A DNA stretch of 64,000 nucleotides from Vibrio europaeus (GTDB lineage: Bacteria > Pseudomonadota > Gammaproteobacteria > Enterobacterales > Vibrionaceae): assembly GCF_001695575.1 (NCBI RefSeq), contig NZ_LUAX01000003.1, forward strand, positions 1 to 64,000, in the 5' to 3' direction. The translations under genes were made by a program, and so were the position numbers. Shown piece by piece: positions 18,721 through 30,016 of this stretch. Each line of letters begins with the position of its first letter. The stretch's first letter is position 1. The notes beneath the pieces were generated by a model that made no database searches, was not told the DNA's origin, and saw only the letters and a program-made list of their open reading frames with translations.

Positions 18721-19713
18721 ATGTCGAAGAAAATTACCATTTCTATCCCCAATTCCTCGGGGGTACAAACTTTTGATGTTTCAAGAAAGACTCTGTTTAC
18801 TTCTATAGCTGTCATCGCTGGCACCCTTGTTTCAGGTGTCGGTTATGGCTACTACCAGTGGCATCAAGAACAAACCACTCAACAAAAGTACCATGCGCTA
18901 GTCGATAAGCTCAGCGAGCTTGAAGTGCTTTATGAGGAACAGGTTGATACCACTCACTCTCTTTCCCAAGAGCTAGAAGATAAGCGCAATCAAATACATG
19001 TATTGGGCAAACGCGTCTACGATGTGGAATCCGTTCTTGGTCTTGCAGATGAATCCTTAACGGATGATGCTAGCCTAGAAAACCGCATTGATGCAGCGGC
19101 AGTCGACTCTGCGGTTCGCGCTACCATGTTTCGCTTAATTCCAAACGACACACCAATGAACTACGAGCGTATTTCGTCTTCCTTTGGTCGTCGTACTAAC
19201 CCAATCACAGGCAAAAGACATACCCATACCGGGATCGACCTTACCTGTAAGCGTGGTGAAGAGATTTATGCGCCTGCCGATGGCGTGATTGAAACCGTCC
19301 GACCAAGTAAAAAGGGCTTTGGCAACTTCTTAACCGTTCGCCACTCGTTTGGTTTTATGAGCTCCTATGCCCACTTGCATCAATTTAAAGTGCGTAGCGG
19401 ACAGTTTGTCAGTAAAGGGGATCTGATCGCTACCTGTGGTAACTCTGGTAACTCCACTGGCCCTCATTTGCATTATGAAGTGCGCTTCCTCGGACGTGCT
19501 CTGAATCCGCAATACACCATGGATTGGACGCCAGAGAACTTTAACTATCTGTTCGAGAAAGAGAAAAAGGTAAAGTGGGCCCCACTGGTTAAGCTGATTG
19601 ATGATACAGTAAGGCTGCAAGTTAACTTGACCAACAACCCTTATCAAGACAGTTCTGTCAGCACGGTAAAAAACGACCAAGAACCGCAGGTCGATAATCT
19701 TACAGTGCAATAG
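18721..19713 (+). CDS. Membrane-anchored M23 (LytM) peptidase
   Basis: A 330-aa protein with one N-terminal membrane anchor (about 24-46), a periplasmic coiled coil (about 55-105) and a C-terminal M23 domain. The zinc ligands are complete: HTGIDL (HxxxD) near 162 and HLHYEV (HxH) near 242. It is therefore a probable DD-endopeptidase active in cell-wall remodelling, not an activator-type LytM. The ATG lies 12 bases after plzA with no obvious Shine-Dalgarno sequence, so translation may depend on plzA. I do not recognise a specific symbol. Confidence 0.9.
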   Translation: MSKKITISIPNSSGVQTFDVSRKTLFTSIAVIAGTLVSGVGYGYYQWHQEQTTQQKYHALVDKLSELEVLYEEQVDTTHSLSQELEDKRNQIHVLGKRVYDVESVLGLADESLTDDASLENRIDAAAVDSAVRATMFRLIPNDTPMNYERISSSFGRRTNPITGKRHTHTGIDLTCKRGEEIYAPADGVIETVRPSKKGFGNFLTVRHSFGFMSSYAHLHQFKVRSGQFVSKGDLIATCGNSGNSTGPHLHYEVRFLGRALNPQYTMDWTPENFNYLFEKEKKVKWAPLVKLIDDTVRLQVNLTNNPYQDSSVSTVKNDQEPQVDNLTVQ

Positions 19714-19730
19714 CCTTCTCAAGAAAACTA

Positions 19731-19760
19731 AAAGAGCGACCGTTTGGTCGCTCTTTCTCT
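19731..19760. terminator. Bidirectional terminator between the M23 gene and tyrA
   Basis: AAAGAGCGACC / GGTCGCTCTTT stem with a GTTT loop (19731-19756), placed between convergent genes. Confidence 0.9.
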
Positions 19761-19776
19761 ATTCATTCTCGACTTA

Positions 19777-20904
19777 TTAGCCGCGATGAATTGAGTCATT
19801 GGCTTGTTTTAACAAGTTCTGGCTCTCATCAAGGAACTGCTTTGAGTAATCACCAAACCAGTCACTCACTCTATCAAAGCTCTCAACAAATGCTTGTTTG
19901 TCATTACCATCCAGAACCTCTAACGCCTCACCGAAACAACGGTGGAAACGCTTGATCATGTCGATGTTTTCCTGAGAAGAGAGAATAATATCCCCGTATA
20001 GGTTAGGATCTTGGCCAAACAGACGACCAACCATTGCTAACTCCAAGCGGTAGATAGGTGAGCTAAGCTGCAGTAGCTTATCGATATTTGGGTTTTCTCG
20101 GCTTAGGTGTAGACCGTAAGCAAACGACGTAAAGTGTCTTAGCGCTTGAATCAACGTCATACCGTGGTCATGCTCACTCGCATCAATCTGGCATAAGCTC
20201 GCGCCCCAGATAGAGAACTGCTTTAACAGCCATTGATAATGCTCTTCACCGCGCCCATCACAGTAGACAATCACCTGCTTAGCTAAACTCGGCACATCTG
20301 GACCGAACATAGGGTGCAAACCAACAACAGGCCCTTTATGGACGTTCAGCATCGCTTGTAACGGTCTTGATTTTATCGAGGTTAAATCACACAGAATGCA
20401 ATCTTCAGGCAATTTGCCCAACTTCTCAATCACACCTTCCGTCAGGTGAATTGGCACGGTCACCACAACCATGCCCGCATTCTCTAGCAGTTCATCAGCG
20501 CGGTGCCAATCTTTGCTGCCAAGTACTTTTACATCGTAGCCAGACAGTGTGAACATGCGACCAAACAGTCCACCCAGTTGACCATTACCACCAACGATGA
20601 CAACTGAGCGCAATTCAGGGTTGAGGCACTTAAAGCCAGAATCCTTCTCGCTCGCATATGACTCGCGCATAGTACGACGCAAAATGTCTTCAATCAGCTG
20701 CGGTGGCACACCCTTTTTCTCGGCTTCTTCACGACGCGAAGCCAGCATTGCAGCTTCACGATCCGGAGCATAGATTGGCAAACCGTGCTCACTTTTTACT
20801 TCACCAACCTTCTCAACTAAAGAAAGTCGCTGGGATAATAAATCAAGAATTTGTTTATCGACTGCGTCTATCTGATCACGCAATTCATTCAATTCAACTG
20901 CCAT
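19777..20904 (-). CDS. tyrA: Bifunctional chorismate mutase / prephenate dehydrogenase (T-protein)
   Basis: TyrA makes 4-hydroxyphenylpyruvate from chorismate, the tyrosine branch. The 375-aa protein has an AroQ mutase domain (about 1-90) fused to an NAD-dependent dehydrogenase (about 100-370) with a Rossmann GGNGQLGG motif near 105. It lies downstream of the DAHP synthase gene on the same strand (22-bp gap), the aroF-tyrA operon known from E. coli, and should share its TyrR control. Confidence 0.97.
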   Translation of the reverse strand: MAVELNELRDQIDAVDKQILDLLSQRLSLVEKVGEVKSEHGLPIYAPDREAAMLASRREEAEKKGVPPQLIEDILRRTMRESYASEKDSGFKCLNPELRSVVIVGGNGQLGGLFGRMFTLSGYDVKVLGSKDWHRADELLENAGMVVVTVPIHLTEGVIEKLGKLPEDCILCDLTSIKSRPLQAMLNVHKGPVVGLHPMFGPDVPSLAKQVIVYCDGRGEEHYQWLLKQFSIWGASLCQIDASEHDHGMTLIQALRHFTSFAYGLHLSRENPNIDKLLQLSSPIYRLELAMVGRLFGQDPNLYGDIILSSQENIDMIKRFHRCFGEALEVLDGNDKQAFVESFDRVSDWFGDYSKQFLDESQNLLKQANDSIHRG

Positions 20905-20926
20905 TGATATTCCTTGTGCTCTCTAC

Positions 20927-22000
20927 TTACCCTTTCAAGCGGTCTTCTAGGAAAGGGACTAGCTCTTCATGTGCATGACGTAATAGTGCCTCAGTTGTAT
21001 CCCAATTGATACACGCATCGGTGATAGATACGCCATATTGCATTTCATTGAGAGGAATATCTGAAGATTGATTACCTTCATTGATATGGCTTTCAATCAT
21101 CAAGCCGATGATTGACTTGTTGCCTTCGCGAATCTGATGGATCACATCTTCTGCTACAAGCGGCTGACGACGGAAATCTTTACGTGAGTTCGCATGGCTA
21201 CAGTCAACCATCAGTGACGCTTCTAAGCCGTGCTTAGCCATATCTTGCTCACACTCAGTGACAGAAACAGAATCGTAGTTAGTCTGCTTACCGCCACGAA
21301 GGATAACATGACCGTTTGGGTTACCTTGGGTCGTCAGTAGTGCGACTTGACCTTCACGGTTGATACCCATGAAACGGTGGCTTGAAGAAGCTGCCTGCAT
21401 TGCATTGATTGCCGTTGCTAAGCTGCCATCTGTACCATTTTTAAAGCCGATAGGCATTGAAAGACCACTTGCCATTTCACGGTGTGTCTGTGATTCCGTG
21501 GTGCGGGCGCCAATAGCAGCCCAGCTAAAGGTATCCGCTAGGTATTGTGGGCTAATAGGGTCAAGCGCTTCCGTCGCAAGTGGAATTTCCATTTCAGCGA
21601 GTTCAACCAAGAGTTCACGCCCAACATGCAGACCATGCTCGATATCGAATGAGCCATCTAGATGTGGGTCATTAATCAGGCCTTTCCAGCCTACAGTGGT
21701 ACGAGGCTTTTCGAAGTAAACACGCATAACAATATACAGTTGATCACTCAGTTGTTCTGAGAGTACTTTTAGACGCTTAGCATATTCCTTTGCAGCATCA
21801 ACATCGTGAATTGAACATGGACCACATACGACAAGTAAGCGGTGATCTTTCTTATGGATGATATCAGCAATGGTTTGGCGAGATTCTTGAAGAAAGCGGC
21901 GCGCATTATCGCTCAAAGGTAGTTTCGCTTTTAGCTCTTCAGGTGTAATAAGAACTTGTTCATCACTAATGTTAATATTGCTCAATTCACTTTTTTGCAT
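20927..22000 (-). CDS. aroF: 3-deoxy-7-phosphoheptulonate synthase, AroF type
   Basis: This enzyme condenses PEP and erythrose 4-phosphate, the first step of the shikimate pathway. The 357-aa protein is a class I AroFGH enzyme with GPCSIHD near 60 and PRTTVGWKG near 100. Linkage to tyrA and the TyrR boxes upstream point to the Tyr-feedback (AroF) isozyme, although the inhibitor cannot be read securely from sequence. Confidence 0.95.
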   Translation of the reverse strand: MQKSELSNINISDEQVLITPEELKAKLPLSDNARRFLQESRQTIADIIHKKDHRLLVVCGPCSIHDVDAAKEYAKRLKVLSEQLSDQLYIVMRVYFEKPRTTVGWKGLINDPHLDGSFDIEHGLHVGRELLVELAEMEIPLATEALDPISPQYLADTFSWAAIGARTTESQTHREMASGLSMPIGFKNGTDGSLATAINAMQAASSSHRFMGINREGQVALLTTQGNPNGHVILRGGKQTNYDSVSVTECEQDMAKHGLEASLMVDCSHANSRKDFRRQPLVAEDVIHQIREGNKSIIGLMIESHINEGNQSSDIPLNEMQYGVSITDACINWDTTEALLRHAHEELVPFLEDRLKG

Positions 22001-22010
22001 AACTCTAACC

Positions 22011-22028
22011 TGTATATTATTTTTTACA
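22011..22028 (-). promoter_or_regulatory. TyrR box near the aroF start
   Basis: TGTATA-TTATTT-TTTACA matches the TyrR consensus TGTAAA-N6-TTTACA with one mismatch. It lies 11 bp upstream of the aroF start codon. Confidence 0.65.
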
Positions 22029-22096
22029 CCTAGCTATATCCGTGTTTACTAGGTTGGAATAAGCATAAAATAACAGGCTGAACGTAGATTTCAAGG

Positions 22097-22136
22097 TGTA
22101 AATATAAAAAAACACATACGTAAAAAATAATTTACA
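22097..22136 (-). promoter_or_regulatory. Paired TyrR boxes upstream of aroF-tyrA
   Basis: A strong box CGTAAA-AAATAA-TTTACA (22119-22136) lies next to a weaker one starting TGTAAA (22097-22114). Their centres are 22 bp apart, about two helical turns, as in strong/weak TyrR pairs of E. coli. Together with 22011-22028 this gives three boxes before aroF. Confidence 0.65.
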
Positions 22137-22237
22137 CTCCGTATTTTAACTCTCTTTATTGCCAAAGTATGAGATAAGCATGTTTTCTAGAAGGATTCTT
22201 AACTAAAATATGCCTAAATCCCGCTAATTGAATCTTT

Positions 22238-23914
22238 ATGGATCTGATCCTCTCTCTTCTTCAGCAAATGTGTGTCTATTTGGTTTTAGCTTATATGCTA
22301 AGCAAGACGCCTATCTTTTTGCCTCTGCTAAACATCTCTAACCGTCTTAGTCACAAACTGAGTGTCTATGTGCTGTTTTCGCTATTTTGTATCATGGGAA
22401 CCTACTTCGGTTTGCAGATTAATGATGCAATTGCCAATACTCGCGCGATTGGCGCAGTGATGGGAGGACTGTTTGGTGGGCCGGTCGTTGGTTTCTTTGT
22501 CGGGCTAACCGGTGGTCTGCACCGCTATACTCTAGGTGGATTTACCGACCTCGCCTGCGCAATCTCGACCACAGCAGAAGGGCTGATTGGCGGCTTGTTC
22601 CATATCTACTTTGTGCGTAAGAACAAATCTGACCAACTGTTCAACCCTAGTGTCGTATTCGCCATTACTCTTGTCGCTGAAATTGTCCAGATGCTGATCA
22701 TCTTGATCGTCGCCAAACCCTTTGATCAAGCTTATTCCTTGGTTTCTGCGATTGCGGCGCCAATGATCATCGCTAACTCGGTAGGCGCTGCGCTATTTAT
22801 GAGTATTTTGCAGGATAGAAAAACCATCTTCGAAGAATACTCAGCGACCTTTTCTCGCCGCGCGCTGAACATTGCAGAGCGTTCCGTTGGTATTCTGGCC
22901 TCTGGCTTCAATGTGCAGAACGCTGAGAAAATTGCCCGTATAGTCTATGAAGAAACCAATGTCGGTGCGGTATCAATTACCGATGATGAAAAGATTCTTG
23001 CTTTTGTAGGTATCGGCGATGATCACCATAAACCCAATACACCTATCTCTTCACAAAGCACCTTGGATGCAATTCAACAAGATGACATCATCTACCTAGA
23101 CGGGGCAGAAAAGCTGTATCAATGCTCGATCTCTGCAGATTGCAAGCTAGGCTCAGCGCTGATTATTCCACTTCGTGCAGGGGACAAGGTCATCGGCACC
23201 ATTAAACTCTATGAGCCCAAACGTAAGCTCTTTTCCACCATCAATATGTCGATGGCGGAAGGGATAGCTCAGCTGCTTTCGAGCCAAATCCTGTTTGGCG
23301 ATTATCAGCAAAAACAAACGCTGTTATCTCAAGCCGAAATCAAACTGCTGCATGCTCAAGTAAATCCACATTTCTTGTTTAATGCACTCAATACTATCAG
23401 TGCGGTTATCAGGCGCGATCCACCTAAAGCTCGGGAACTTATTCAGCACCTTTCGCAGTTCTTTCGCAGCAACTTGAAGCAAGATATTGAAACAGTCACG
23501 CTGAAAGAAGAACTCGCCCATGTTAACTCTTACCTCACGATAGAGAAGGCACGTTTTACCGACCGTTTAGAAGTGACGATTGATATTGATGAAGCATTGT
23601 TAACTCGAAAAATACCGACCTTTACCCTCCAGCCGTTAGTTGAGAACGCTATTAAACACGGTATCTCTAATCTTCTGGAAGGCGGTAAGATTCACATCTA
23701 CAGTCAAATAAGTGAGTCAGGATTCCAAGTAGTGGTCGAAGACAATGCTGGCAGTTACACGCCACCAGCCAATGACCATGCGGGTCTGGGGATGCAGATT
23801 GTCGACAAACGACTAAGCAATAAGTTTGGTCGCGTTTCAGCTCTCAATATTGAAGTCGAGCCTAACCATTTTACTCGGATGAGCTTTATCATCCCAAATA
23901 AGAACATGTACTAA
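22238..23914 (+). CDS. btsS: LytS-type sensor histidine kinase (BtsS-like)
   Basis: A 558-aa membrane kinase. N-terminal 5TMR-LYT membrane segments (about 1-195) are followed by a GAF domain (about 215-355), a His_kinase domain with the phosphoacceptor H378 in NPHFLFN, and a HATPase domain (LVENAIKHG near 468, GLGMQIVDKRL near 525). This is the BtsS/YpdA architecture; E. coli BtsS senses external pyruvate. It is in tandem with its response regulator 9 bp downstream. I prefer BtsS over YpdA because BtsR-type operator repeats precede a CstA/BtsT-family gene at 28.4 kb. Confidence 0.85.
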   Translation: MDLILSLLQQMCVYLVLAYMLSKTPIFLPLLNISNRLSHKLSVYVLFSLFCIMGTYFGLQINDAIANTRAIGAVMGGLFGGPVVGFFVGLTGGLHRYTLGGFTDLACAISTTAEGLIGGLFHIYFVRKNKSDQLFNPSVVFAITLVAEIVQMLIILIVAKPFDQAYSLVSAIAAPMIIANSVGAALFMSILQDRKTIFEEYSATFSRRALNIAERSVGILASGFNVQNAEKIARIVYEETNVGAVSITDDEKILAFVGIGDDHHKPNTPISSQSTLDAIQQDDIIYLDGAEKLYQCSISADCKLGSALIIPLRAGDKVIGTIKLYEPKRKLFSTINMSMAEGIAQLLSSQILFGDYQQKQTLLSQAEIKLLHAQVNPHFLFNALNTISAVIRRDPPKARELIQHLSQFFRSNLKQDIETVTLKEELAHVNSYLTIEKARFTDRLEVTIDIDEALLTRKIPTFTLQPLVENAIKHGISNLLEGGKIHIYSQISESGFQVVVEDNAGSYTPPANDHAGLGMQIVDKRLSNKFGRVSALNIEVEPNHFTRMSFIIPNKNMY

Positions 23915-23923
23915 GGTATCAAC

Positions 23924-24643
23924 ATGCTTTCGGCATTAGTCATAGATGACGAACTTTTTGCTCGTGAGGAACTGACCGAGCTACTCGAAGAAACGGGTCA
24001 CATTGAAGTGATAGATCAAGCCAGCAATGCGATTGAAGGGTTGAAGAAAATCAATCAACTCAAGCCTGACGTGGTGTTTCTTGATATCCAAATGCCGCAG
24101 ATTACTGGGATTGAGCTGTTAGCGATGCTTGATCCTGAAACTATGCCTAATGTGGTGTTTGTCACCGCTTACGATGAGTTTGCTGTCCAAGCATTTGAAG
24201 ATAATGCCTTTGATTACTTGCTAAAGCCTGTTGATACCTGTCGCTTGGAGAAAACCGTCAAGCGGTTACTCAAATCAAAACAAGCCGACACCCATCAATT
24301 TGCCGCGATTACGCCACAGAGCTTAGCTCAAGTGCCATGCATTGGCTTAAACCGCATCGTCATTATTCCAACCCAAGACGTTGAGTTTGCCTACAGTGAT
24401 ATCAGTGGCGTCCATGTTCAAACCCACGAACAGAAAGCCACCTCTCAGCTAACGTTAAAAGTACTTGAAGAGAAAACGCCTTTAGTTCGCTGTCACCGCC
24501 AGTTTTTGGTTAACATCAGAGCAATCAAAGAGATAAAACTGCTCGAAAATGGCCTAGCAGAAATTATCACCGTCAGTGACCATCCACTTCCGGTGAGTCG
24601 ACGTTACTTGAAAACTTTAAAAGAGATGCTGGGTTTTCACTAA
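23924..24643 (+). CDS. btsR: LytTR response regulator (BtsR-like)
   Basis: A 239-aa regulator with a receiver domain (about 1-120; phosphoacceptor D54 in VFLDIQMP, acidic pair DD at 8-9) and a LytTR DNA-binding domain (about 140-239; CHRQFLVNIRAIKEI). LytTR proteins bind direct repeats spaced about two helical turns apart. It is co-transcribed with the kinase gene and has an AAGG site before the ATG. A likely target is the repeat array at 28260-28347. Confidence 0.87.
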   Translation: MLSALVIDDELFAREELTELLEETGHIEVIDQASNAIEGLKKINQLKPDVVFLDIQMPQITGIELLAMLDPETMPNVVFVTAYDEFAVQAFEDNAFDYLLKPVDTCRLEKTVKRLLKSKQADTHQFAAITPQSLAQVPCIGLNRIVIIPTQDVEFAYSDISGVHVQTHEQKATSQLTLKVLEEKTPLVRCHRQFLVNIRAIKEIKLLENGLAEIITVSDHPLPVSRRYLKTLKEMLGFH

Positions 24644-24651
24644 TAACAAAA

Positions 24652-24673
24652 AAGCCGCACTTGATGTGCGGCT
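24652..24673 (-). terminator. Terminator of nagZ
   Basis: AGCCGCAC / GTGCGGCT stem with a 5-nt loop. On the minus strand it is followed by a T-run. It also lies just after the btsR stop codon. Confidence 0.85.
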
Positions 24674-24693
24674 CGTTGAGTGGGTCTACGGGA

Positions 24694-25680
24694 TTAAGCG
24701 TCAATAATGCGCTTCATGGCCTCGGAAGCCTGTTTCCATTGCTCACTGCTATGCAACTCAGACAAGCTAAAGCTCTGTATTTTCAATAAGCCATTTGCTT
24801 GCGGGGTTTCCATTACAGGCAGATTGTCTAGCACTTCGACCTGAGCGTCACGCTTGTTACACACCAAAATCATATCGCACCCAGCCACCAATGCCTGATG
24901 TGAACGCTCTGCTGGGCCGCCCATGATCGATGCACCTTCCATTGTCAGATCATCGGAGAAAACAATGCCTTTAAAGCCTAGTTTTTCACGCAGTATCTGT
25001 TTAAGCCAATACTCAGATCCACTTGCAGGCTGATCATCATAGTGAGGGAAGACAACATGCGCAGGCATCATTGCATCTAAAATTCCTGATTCAATCTGGG
25101 CTTTAAAAATCGCCATATCTTGTTCAAATATAGTGTCTCGGCTATCGAATGGCGTTTCTAAGTGGGAGTCCGCAACAACACCACCATGACCAGGAAAATG
25201 CTTACCTGTCGTCGACATTCCAACCGCTTTCATCCCTTTCATGTAAGCCAGACTGTGGCGGATAATGGTGTCGACATCATCACCAAACGCACGGCTACCA
25301 ATCGCTTTACAATCAAAGCCTTTATCGAGAACAGGCGCAAAGCTCAAATCAATATCATGGGCAACTAACTCTGCTGCCATCAACCAACCACCTTGCTTTG
25401 CAAGTTGCTCGCCATTATCAAACTGAGCATATCTTTGAGCAGCCGGAATCAGTGAGAATCCTTCTTTAAAGCGCTGAACACGACCTCCTTCTTGGTCAAC
25501 ACCAATCAGAATTGGGCGCTTAGCCGCTTGACGAATTGATTTGTTCAAAGCCAGTAGCTGCTCACTGTCATGATAGTTGCGGGCAAATAAGATCACACCG
25601 CCAACCGTTGGGTGCTCAAGAATCTCTTTATCTTCCGCAGTCAATTCACAGCCTGCTACGTCTAACCATAACGGTCCCAT
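24694..25680 (-). CDS. nagZ: Beta-N-acetylhexosaminidase NagZ
   Basis: A cytoplasmic glycoside hydrolase family 3 enzyme that removes GlcNAc from GlcNAc-anhydroMurNAc peptides during wall recycling. The 328-aa single-domain protein has the GH3 signatures KHFPGHG near 165 and ADSH, which carries the NagZ-type catalytic His, plus the nucleophile region FSDDLTMEG. It is divergent from anmK-murQ, so the three recycling genes form one locus. Confidence 0.96.
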   Translation of the reverse strand: MGPLWLDVAGCELTAEDKEILEHPTVGGVILFARNYHDSEQLLALNKSIRQAAKRPILIGVDQEGGRVQRFKEGFSLIPAAQRYAQFDNGEQLAKQGGWLMAAELVAHDIDLSFAPVLDKGFDCKAIGSRAFGDDVDTIIRHSLAYMKGMKAVGMSTTGKHFPGHGGVVADSHLETPFDSRDTIFEQDMAIFKAQIESGILDAMMPAHVVFPHYDDQPASGSEYWLKQILREKLGFKGIVFSDDLTMEGASIMGGPAERSHQALVAGCDMILVCNKRDAQVEVLDNLPVMETPQANGLLKIQSFSLSELHSSEQWKQASEAMKRIIDA

Positions 25681-25779
25681 GCTATCTCCACATCTGTATG
25701 AATTTCGCTAAGTCAACGAGAGTATTAGGATTACTATAGGTTTACAATGATTAGAATATCGAGTCGACGAAAATTATCC

Positions 25780-27830
<2,051 letters not shown>

Positions 27831-27840
27831 AAAAAATGAC

Positions 27841-27868
27841 AAAGGGAGAAGATCACTCTTCTCCCTTT
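27841..27868. terminator. Bidirectional terminator after murQ
   Basis: AAAGGGAGAAGA / TCTTCTCCCTTT stem with a TCAC loop, between convergent murQ and the lipoprotein gene. Confidence 0.88.
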
Positions 27869-27881
27869 ACTCTATAAAGCG

Positions 27882-28223
27882 TTAATTTTGGTGTTCACTC
27901 CAACCACGCTGCCACTCCATACGGAACCTTTGTGCGGTTTCGGTGCCTTCACATACACCCTCGTAATACTGACCGGATAACCCAATTTGATAAGCAAAAT
28001 CAGGGTTACAATACTCGCCTACCCCTTCTAAATAGCCCTCTTCATAATCCGCGTGTTTAACACTACCTAAACTCGCCAGTTCAGTATAAGAACGTTGAGT
28101 GTGACCAGTGATGCCATCTTGGTAACCGATTTGATACCAATCCCCTTGCTCAGCTAACTGCTCTGGGCTACTGCTACAAGCCGCCAATACTGACACCAAC
28201 GCTGCGATAACGATGTTTCTCAT
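27882..28223 (-). CDS. DUF2799-family lipoprotein
   Basis: A 113-aa predicted lipoprotein. I chose the ATG at 28223 because it begins a lipoprotein signal (MRNIVIAALVSVLAAC, lipobox LAAC). The longer reading frame to 28304 would run through the operator repeats at 28260-28347. The mature part has repeated GYxxG and GYLEGxxxYC segments typical of DUF2799, with two Cys residues that could pair. Function is unknown. It is divergent from the transporter gene. Confidence 0.85.
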   Translation of the reverse strand: MRNIVIAALVSVLAACSSSPEQLAEQGDWYQIGYQDGITGHTQRSYTELASLGSVKHADYEEGYLEGVGEYCNPDFAYQIGLSGQYYEGVCEGTETAQRFRMEWQRGWSEHQN

Positions 28224-28259
28224 TGTTTTTCCTTGTTTTTGCAGACTTCTATTAATCAA

Positions 28260-28347
28260 ACCACTAAATTCTAATAATTGCCACTCACCAAACGTAAAAA
28301 CCACTTATTTTCTCAGCAAACCACTCACTTCGTTATACGACCACTCA
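28260..28347 (+). promoter_or_regulatory. Array of five 20-bp-spaced direct repeats (BtsR-type operator)
   Basis: Five octamers start at 28260, 28280, 28300, 28320 and 28340: ACCACTAA, GCCACTCA, ACCACTTA, ACCACTCA, ACCACTCA. Every spacer is 12 bp of unrelated sequence. The E. coli BtsR (YehT) operator, as I recall it, is a direct repeat of ACC[G/A]CT[C/T]A; three of the five units match exactly and the other two differ at one base. The array ends 81 bp before the transporter start codon. Confidence 0.8.
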
Positions 28348-28428
28348 CGTCATAACCAGATGATGATAGATAAGTAACCCCATAATATGCATGGTGAGCT
28401 TAATCAATTTCACTAAGGAACAAGTGCT

Positions 28429-29913
28429 ATGTTGTGGTTTCTAACCTGTGTTGCAGCCCTAATCGGCGGATACTTTATTTATGGGGCTTTTGTAGAAAAA
28501 GTCTTTGGCATTAACGAAAAACGTCAAACTCCTGCTCATACGAAAGCCGATGGCGTTGACTACGTGCCAATGTCTACTAAGAAAGTTTACCTCGTTCAGC
28601 TACTTAACATCGCTGGCGTTGGTCCAATCTTCGGCCCTATCATGGGTGCCCTATACGGTCCTGCGGCTATGCTGTGGATTGTTATCGGTTGTATTTTCGC
28701 TGGTGCAGTACACGATTACTTCTCAGGTATGCTGTCTGTTCGTAACGGCGGTGCCTCTGTTCCTACCATTACCGGCCGCTACTTAGGCAATGGCGCAAAA
28801 CACTTTATGAATATCTTTGCCATTGTTCTATTGCTATTGGTTGGTGTGGTATTCGTATCAGCGCCTGCAGGCATGATCACTAACCTAATCAATGATCAAA
28901 CTAGCCTATCGGTTAGCATGACGACTATGGTCATCGCGATTTTCGCTTACTACATCATCGCAACGATTGTTCCTGTTGATAAGATCATTGGTCGCTTCTA
29001 CCCACTGTTCGGCGCTCTACTTATCTTCATGTCTGTTGGCTTGATGACTGCGGTTGCCTTCTCAAGCGAACATACCGTGATGGGTGATTTCCAAGTGAGT
29101 GACATGTTCACTAACCTAAACCCTAACGATATGCCGCTATGGCCTGCGCTATTTATTACCATCGCCTGTGGTGCAATCTCTGGCTTCCACGCAACACAAT
29201 CGCCATTGATGGCTCGCTGTATGGAAAATGAGAAGAACGGCCGCTTTGTGTTCTATGGTGCAATGATTGGTGAAGGTGTAATTGCTCTTATTTGGTGTGC
29301 GATTGCTTTATCGTTCTTTGGTAACCTAGATGCACTGTCTGAGGCAGTAAGCAATGGTGGCCCAGGCAATGTTGTTTACAGCGCGTCATTTGGCCTACTT
29401 GGTGTGTTTGGCGGTGTAATTGCTTTCCTAGGTGTAGTGATTCTACCAATTACCTCTGGTGATACGGCTTTCCGCTCTAGCCGCCTGATCCTAGCTGAAT
29501 ACTTTAACGTTGACCAAAAAGCGCTGCGTAACCGCTTAATGATGGCAGTTCCACTGTTCATTATTGGTGGCATCCTAACTCAAGTAGATTTTGGTGTTAT
29601 CTGGCGCTACTTCGGTTTTGCTAACCAATCAACGGCCGTCATGATGCTATGGACAGCTTCAGCCTACCTACTTCGTCACAATAAGATGCACTGGATTACA
29701 ACTGTTCCTGCTATCTTCATGACAACTGTGTGTGCGACCTTCATTTTGAACAACAGCACACTAGGCTTTGGTCTACCAATCCAAGTTTCAACCATCTCAG
29801 GCATCTTGTTTGCTCTTGTCGTTGCCGGTTACGTGATTAAGACATCGAAAGGTAAAGGTGAAACGGAGCTAGCAGACGAAGAGAAACCAAAAGCAGTCAC
29901 TGAAACTGCGTAA
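28429..29913 (+). CDS. CstA/BtsT-family carbon-starvation transporter (probable pyruvate or peptide importer)
   Basis: A 494-aa polytopic inner-membrane protein with CstA-family segments: GVGPIFGPIMGALYGP near 62, AVHDYFSGMLSVRNGG near 105 and GFHATQSPLMARC near 260. It is shorter than E. coli CstA and BtsT (about 700 aa); many Vibrio members have this compact form. BtsT imports pyruvate and CstA pyruvate or peptides in E. coli. The five-repeat array directly upstream and btsSR 4 kb away suggest induction by BtsR. Substrate is inferred, not seen. Confidence 0.88.
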   Translation: MLWFLTCVAALIGGYFIYGAFVEKVFGINEKRQTPAHTKADGVDYVPMSTKKVYLVQLLNIAGVGPIFGPIMGALYGPAAMLWIVIGCIFAGAVHDYFSGMLSVRNGGASVPTITGRYLGNGAKHFMNIFAIVLLLLVGVVFVSAPAGMITNLINDQTSLSVSMTTMVIAIFAYYIIATIVPVDKIIGRFYPLFGALLIFMSVGLMTAVAFSSEHTVMGDFQVSDMFTNLNPNDMPLWPALFITIACGAISGFHATQSPLMARCMENEKNGRFVFYGAMIGEGVIALIWCAIALSFFGNLDALSEAVSNGGPGNVVYSASFGLLGVFGGVIAFLGVVILPITSGDTAFRSSRLILAEYFNVDQKALRNRLMMAVPLFIIGGILTQVDFGVIWRYFGFANQSTAVMMLWTASAYLLRHNKMHWITTVPAIFMTTVCATFILNNSTLGFGLPIQVSTISGILFALVVAGYVIKTSKGKGETELADEEKPKAVTETA

Positions 29914-29937
29914 ACCAACAATATCTTTGCTTGCGAA

Positions 29938-29962
29938 AAAGGCTCCTTCGGGAGCCTTTGTT
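29938..29962 (+). terminator. Terminator of the CstA-family gene
   Basis: AAAGGCTCC / GGAGCCTTT stem closed by a TTCG tetraloop. Confidence 0.88.
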
Positions 29963-30016
29963 GTATAGTCAGAAATACCAAAGTCAGAGAGGCCAAGTTT
30001 CACCTTGGTACACTGT

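Noticed and set aside
28224..28304. N-terminal extension of the DUF2799 lipoprotein
   Set aside because: It would bury the lipoprotein signal 27 residues in and run through the operator repeats.
28260..28347. Plasmid-type replication iterons
   Set aside because: Period and motif fit a LytTR operator; there is no rep gene and the array sits at a promoter.
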